From: JANXVY01 sp031365425 | GTDB taxonomy: Bacteria > Pseudomonadota > Alphaproteobacteria > Rhizobiales > Hyphomicrobiaceae | Assembly: GCA_031365425.1 (NCBI GenBank) | Contig: JANLYB010000064.1 | Span: 1-32,045, forward strand | Reading direction: 5' to 3' | DNA length: 32,045 bases | In this document: positions 28,776-32,045 of the stretch, in pieces | Position numbering within the stretch: position 1 is the first letter of the stretch | How the letters are laid out: the number at the start of each line of letters is the position of its first letter | The notes under the pieces: model-generated | The model's database searches: none | Seen by the model: the letters and a program-made list of their open reading frames with translations, nothing else | What the model was told of the DNA's origin: nothing | Translations under genes and position numbers: made by a program

Positions 28776-29927
28776 CTACGAGATAGCCCTCGTGCCGGCG
28801 ATGCGCAGGCCAAATCCCTCAAGGCCAACGTAAACGTGGGCCGGTGAATTCGACAACAATACCATATCGCGCACCCCAAGATCGCGCAGGATTTGCGAGC
28901 CGATACCGATTTCCACCTGACGGCGCTCTTTTGCCCCATCCCCGCCGTCGCGCGACAACTGGCTGGCGCGATGCTTAATCCAATCGGACACAGACTTCGG
29001 GCGCAGATCGCGGATCAACACCAAAACGCCCCGGCCCTCAGCCTGAATCGCAGCCATCGCGCTCGCGATATCTGACCCGCCGGCAACGCCCAGCAAATCG
29101 CTCGCCGCGTTGACCGCATGCACGCGCACCAGCACCGGCCCGCCGCTCGCAACATCGCCCTTGACGAGCGCCAAGTGCTCCACCGGCTCAACCGTCGTCG
29201 TCTCATAAACCTTGAGCGTGAACGCCCCGCCGTGAACACTCTCGACGTTCGTCTCAGCCGTCGCGCGCACGAGCTTGTCGTGGCGCAAACGGTAGGCAAT
29301 CAGATCCTCGATGGTCCCGATCTTGAGCCCGTGCTTCTGCGCAAACGGTACCAGATCCGGCATCCGCGCCATCGTGCCATCGTCGTTCATGATCTCGCAA
29401 ATGACCGCTGCCGGATACAGCCCGGCCAGCTTGGCCAGATCGACCGACGCTTCCGTATGGCCCGCCCGCATCAGTACGCCGCCCTCGCGCGCAATCAGCG
29501 GAAACACATGTCCCGGCGACACGATCGAGGCATGATCCTTGGTCGGGTCAATGGCTGCAGCAATCGTGCGCGCCCGGTCATGCGCTGAAATCCCGGTCGT
29601 AATCCCATCGCTGGCCTCGATGGACACCGTGAACGCGGTCCCGGTCCGCGACGCGTTCTTGCGCACCATCGACTCAAGCCGAAGTTCGCTGGCGCGTTGC
29701 GGTGTGAGCGTCAGACAGATCAACCCGCGCCCGAACCGCGCCATGAAGTTGACGGCATCCGGCGTCGCCATCTGCGCCGGGATTACGAGGTCGCCCTCGT
29801 TTTCGCGGTCCTCAGCATCCACCAGCACGACCATCCGGCCGTTGCGCAGGTCCTCGATGATCTCGTCCGTCGGCGACAGGAACGAACGCCCTTCGCCATA
29901 CTCGAAGTGCTTGATCGCGTTGGTCAT
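28776..29927 (-). CDS. ribB: 3,4-dihydroxy-2-butanone 4-phosphate synthase with degenerate GTP cyclohydrolase II domain
   Basis: The N-terminal half (about residues 18-220) is an intact RibB: DAEDRENEGDL at 37-47, MARFGRGLICL, the GTAFTVSIEASDGITTGISA stretch and REGGVLMRAGHTEASVDL. It makes the four-carbon riboflavin precursor from ribulose 5-phosphate. The C-terminal half has the size and outline of GTP cyclohydrolase II, but where that enzyme has its zinc-binding cysteines after the VHSEC-like segment this protein reads VLVRVHAVNAASDLLG without any Cys. The second activity is therefore very likely lost, as often in alphaproteobacteria. Its ribosome binding site (TGAGGCG) includes the ribE stop codon, ten bases upstream. 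Confidence 0.93.
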   Translation of the reverse strand: MTNAIKHFEYGEGRSFLSPTDEIIEDLRNGRMVVLVDAEDRENEGDLVIPAQMATPDAVNFMARFGRGLICLTLTPQRASELRLESMVRKNASRTGTAFTVSIEASDGITTGISAHDRARTIAAAIDPTKDHASIVSPGHVFPLIAREGGVLMRAGHTEASVDLAKLAGLYPAAVICEIMNDDGTMARMPDLVPFAQKHGLKIGTIEDLIAYRLRHDKLVRATAETNVESVHGGAFTLKVYETTTVEPVEHLALVKGDVASGGPVLVRVHAVNAASDLLGVAGGSDIASAMAAIQAEGRGVLVLIRDLRPKSVSDWIKHRASQLSRDGGDGAKERRQVEIGIGSQILRDLGVRDMVLLSNSPAHVYVGLEGFGLRIAGTRAIS

Positions 29928-29937
29928 TGAGTGCGCC

Positions 29938-30531
29938 TCACGAACGAAACTCCATCAGCCGCGCGACATACCGCGCGAACATATCGACTTCGAGATTGAC
30001 TGAATTGCCCACCCGTTTGCGCCCCCACGTGGTCACCGTCAAGCTATGTGGGATGAGATTGACGCCAAATCGCGTCCCTGCGACCTCATTGACTGTCAGC
30101 GACGTGCCATCGAGCGCCACCGACCCTTTGGCTGCAATATAGGGTGCCAGATGCGCCGGCGCGTCGAACAAAAACCGGCGGGAATTGCCGTCGTCCTTGA
30201 TGTCGATGATCCGGGCCAGCCCATCGACATGCCCCGAAACGATATGCCCGCCCAGCTCGTCTCCTGCCCTCAAGGCCCGTTCAAGATTGATCTTTTCGCC
30301 GGGCTGCCATGCGTCCAGCGACGTTTTCGATAACGTCTCGTTCGACACATCCACATGAAATCGGCTCCCGGCCCCTTCGGGCTCGACCGCCGTCACGGTC
30401 AAACAGACGCCATCACAACAAATCGATGCCCCCAACGCAATCGACGCCGCGTCATAACCCGACTGGATGACAAACTTCCCCCCAGCCCGCGAAGCCACCG
30501 TCCCAACGTTCGTAATTATGCCCGTGAACAT
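29938..30531 (-). CDS. ribE: Riboflavin synthase alpha chain RibE
   Basis: Riboflavin synthase dismutates two ribityllumazine molecules into riboflavin and the pyrimidine precursor. The protein (197 residues) consists of two tandem lumazine-binding barrels: MFTGIITNVGTV with CCDGVCLTVTA, FHVDVSNETL and LERALRAG in the first, and GHIVSGHVDG with LDGTSLTVNEV and VGVNL-like FGVNLIPHSL in the second. The ATG at 30531 is chosen because the family starts MFTGII and AGGACC lies upstream; the frame is open for 23 more codons. The gap to ribB is ten bases. Confidence 0.96.
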   Translation of the reverse strand: MFTGIITNVGTVASRAGGKFVIQSGYDAASIALGASICCDGVCLTVTAVEPEGAGSRFHVDVSNETLSKTSLDAWQPGEKINLERALRAGDELGGHIVSGHVDGLARIIDIKDDGNSRRFLFDAPAHLAPYIAAKGSVALDGTSLTVNEVAGTRFGVNLIPHSLTVTTWGRKRVGNSVNLEVDMFARYVARLMEFRS

Positions 30532-30627
30532 ACCCTGGTCCTTTTTGCCACCCGGCGAACTTACACCAATTTTATCCACTCGTTTGTCAGCCCCAGCCAA
30601 AGCGCAGCCTCACTTGTCATTCCGTGC

Positions 30628-30656
30628 GCACTGCAGCGTCCTTCACGATGCAGTGC
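30628..30656 (-). other. Hairpin between ribD and ribE
   Basis: GCACTGCA and TGCAGTGC form eight perfect pairs around 13 bases, 30 bases behind the ribD stop in a gap of 155 bases. No T-run follows in the direction of transcription. It may attenuate or process the transcript between ribD and ribE. Confidence 0.4.
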
Positions 30657-30686
30657 AGACCTGGCAAGGGCCGCGATGGCACCCCA

Positions 30687-31808
30687 TCACAACAGCGGCG
30701 ACCACGGCACCTGCCCCTTAACCCCGGCCCTTTGCTCGCACACCAGCCGCCACACACGATCCGGCCCGATCCGCCTACTATCCTGCACCCCCAGCGGCAG
30801 CGAGCCCAGATGACGCTCTGCCAGCGCCAACGGCTCGCCCTCGCCGCCCGCAACGAACATCACAACCTCATCGACGAGCCCCGCCTGCGCGAACGCCCGC
30901 CAGATCGCAGGCCCGCCCTCGACCAGCAACCGCGTCGCGCCCTCCGCCGCGAGCTTCTCCAGCACCGCTGGCAGCCACAAAGCGCCGCCAACCACCAGCG
31001 AAGGCCAAACACGCGCCCCATGCACGTCCATACGCGCGTCGGGACCCGTCACGACCACCAACGGCACCCGATCCGCGCTCGCCGCAAGCTTCGTCCCGGC
31101 CAATTCCAACCCCTTCCGCGCCAAAACAACCCGCATCGGCGACCGTGTCGTCATCCCCGGCAACCGGCACGTCAGGTCAGGATTGTCTGCAATGACCGTT
31201 CCGCGCCCCACCAAAATCGCATCCGCCTGCGCCCGCAGCACATGCCCCAATCCGCGCGCTTCGGGGCTCGTCACGAATGCCGGCTGACCGCCCGCGCCCA
31301 GCGGCACTGCCCCATCTGCCCCCAACGCCAGCTTCAACTGCACGAACGGCCGCCGCTCGCTGACCCGCGCGATATGCCCTAGCGTCACCCAATGCGCTTC
31401 GGCAGCTCGTACGCCCCGCGTCACGGCAATACCTGCCTTCCGCAGCCGGTCTAACCCACGCCCGGCCACACGCGGATCGGGGTCCTCGATTGCGCAGACC
31501 ACGCGTGCAATCCCCGCCGTGATCGCCCCGTCTGCACACGGTGCCGTCACCCCCTGATGCGAGCACGGCTCCAGCGTCACGTAAAGCGTCGCGCCCTTAG
31601 CCCGCTCGCCCGCCCGCTCAATCGCCACCGGCTCGGCGTGAGGGCGCCCGCCCTCAGCCGTCGTCGCCCGCGCAATCACCTCGCCCGTGCCGGGATCGAC
31701 CAACACCGCCCCCACCGACGGATTGGGCGCAGTCCTCCCGAGCCCGCGCCGCGCCATCATGAGCGCAATCCCCATCATCTGATGATCGAATGCCGCCTGA
31801 TCAGTCAC
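30687..31808 (-). CDS. ribD: Riboflavin biosynthesis deaminase/reductase RibD
   Basis: RibD is bifunctional: an N-terminal zinc deaminase and a C-terminal NADPH-dependent reductase act in turn on the pyrimidine from GTP cyclohydrolase. The deaminase half shows GRTAPNPSVGAVLV, the zinc motif HAEPVAIERAG and the second ligand set PCSHQGVTAPCADGAI. The reductase half shows FVQLKLALGADG, DAILVGRGTVIADNP and LLVEGGPAIWRAF. The GTG at 31808 gives 373 residues and begins at the family-like DHQMMGIALMMARRG; the frame runs 33 codons further but through palindromic DNA. It is the first visible gene of the riboflavin operon. Confidence 0.95.
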   Translation of the reverse strand: MTDQAAFDHQMMGIALMMARRGLGRTAPNPSVGAVLVDPGTGEVIARATTAEGGRPHAEPVAIERAGERAKGATLYVTLEPCSHQGVTAPCADGAITAGIARVVCAIEDPDPRVAGRGLDRLRKAGIAVTRGVRAAEAHWVTLGHIARVSERRPFVQLKLALGADGAVPLGAGGQPAFVTSPEARGLGHVLRAQADAILVGRGTVIADNPDLTCRLPGMTTRSPMRVVLARKGLELAGTKLAASADRVPLVVVTGPDARMDVHGARVWPSLVVGGALWLPAVLEKLAAEGATRLLVEGGPAIWRAFAQAGLVDEVVMFVAGGEGEPLALAERHLGSLPLGVQDSRRIGPDRVWRLVCEQRAGVKGQVPWSPLL

Positions 31809-31850
31809 AAGACGGCCCTTTGCAGGCGAACACTCCCCCCCTCCACTGTT

Positions 31851-31892
31851 GTCCCGGACAAGTGCGCCCCCTTGCGCACGCAGATCCGGGAC
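31851..31892. repeat. Extragenic palindrome upstream of ribD (GTCCCGGA type)
   Basis: GTCCCGGA and TCCGGGAC are exact arms, with a second inner stem GTGCGC/GCGCAC around CCCCTT. The resulting two-part hairpin starts about 43 bases upstream of the ribD start. It resembles the extragenic palindromes at 18961-19097. Confidence 0.65.
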
Positions 31893-31918
31893 CCTTACCT
31901 CTCCCATGCAGGTAAAGG

Positions 31919-31963
31919 CCCCGGATCGGTATCGCTCGCTGCGCTCAGCGATCCCGTCCGGGG
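31919..31963. repeat. Second extragenic palindrome upstream of ribD
   Basis: CCCCGGA and TCCGGGG arms enclose an inner stem ATCGCT/AGCGAT. The sequence with CTCGCTGCGCTC in the loop is a common alphaproteobacterial extragenic element. From here to the right end (32045) I see no gene; a CCCGGCCATGGAGT stretch at about 32008-32025 looks like one more partial copy of the 14706-14805 family. Confidence 0.65.
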
Positions 31964-32045
31964 AAGCATTGTGGGGAAATGGATTTTAAGCCGGATAGCT
32001 GTGGGTTAAGCCCGGCCATGGAGTTAGGGAGAGGTTCTTACTGAC

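Overview
The window looks like chromosomal DNA of an alphaproteobacterium, most likely of the order Hyphomicrobiales (Rhizobiales). The evidence is the high GC content, frequent GTG starts, alphaproteobacterial forms of the proteins (CrtW/CrtY-type carotenoid enzymes, a RibB with a degenerate GTP cyclohydrolase II tail, a ribDEBH-nusB-thiL gene order) and the extragenic palindromes scattered between genes. I see no phage, insertion sequence, CRISPR array or replication origin. Positions and motifs were read by eye; start codons were chosen from ribosome binding sites, gene overlaps and the expected N-terminus of each family.

Layout. 1-5.7 kb is housekeeping: a cut-off secreted protein, rsmI and a soluble lytic transglycosylase on the minus strand, then dapA-smpB on the plus strand. 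5.8-6.9 kb holds two translationally coupled thioredoxin-fold (AhpC/TSA) paralogues, the second without the usual cysteines. 7.0-22.6 kb is a split carotenoid locus: crtY-crtB (minus, followed closely by rimO) diverge from crtE; further on, crtW (minus) diverges from idi2-crtI (plus). Together these six genes should convert IPP/DMAPP to beta-carotene and its keto derivatives (echinenone, canthaxanthin); no crtZ hydroxylase is present. Between the two halves lie an EF-hand lipoprotein, a histone-deacetylase-family enzyme, two YceI-type isoprenoid-binding proteins, a cytochrome b561, and a vitamin B12 module: a cobalamin riboswitch on the minus strand leading into a BtuB-like TonB-dependent receptor, with a divergent multi-pass membrane protein that may be a partner in corrinoid or cobalt uptake.

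22.8-26.4 kb carries tRNA-Asn(GTT), a PilZ-domain protein, a secreted protein of unknown function and a YcbB-type L,D-transpeptidase, all three proteins on the minus strand. 26.6-31.8 kb is a minus-strand riboflavin/thiamine operon, ribD-ribE-ribB-ribH-nusB-thiL, with stop/start overlaps or short gaps at several junctions. No FMN riboswitch is visible in front of it within the window; the 237 bases upstream of ribD are filled by two strong palindromic elements.

The parts most worth a second look are the B12 riboswitch/BtuB/membrane-protein module, an almost perfect 20-bp palindrome in the crtW-idi2 divergent promoter region, the cysteine-less peroxiredoxin paralogue, the YceI/cytochrome b561 cassette lodged inside the carotenoid locus, and a GntR-like operator upstream of the first gene.
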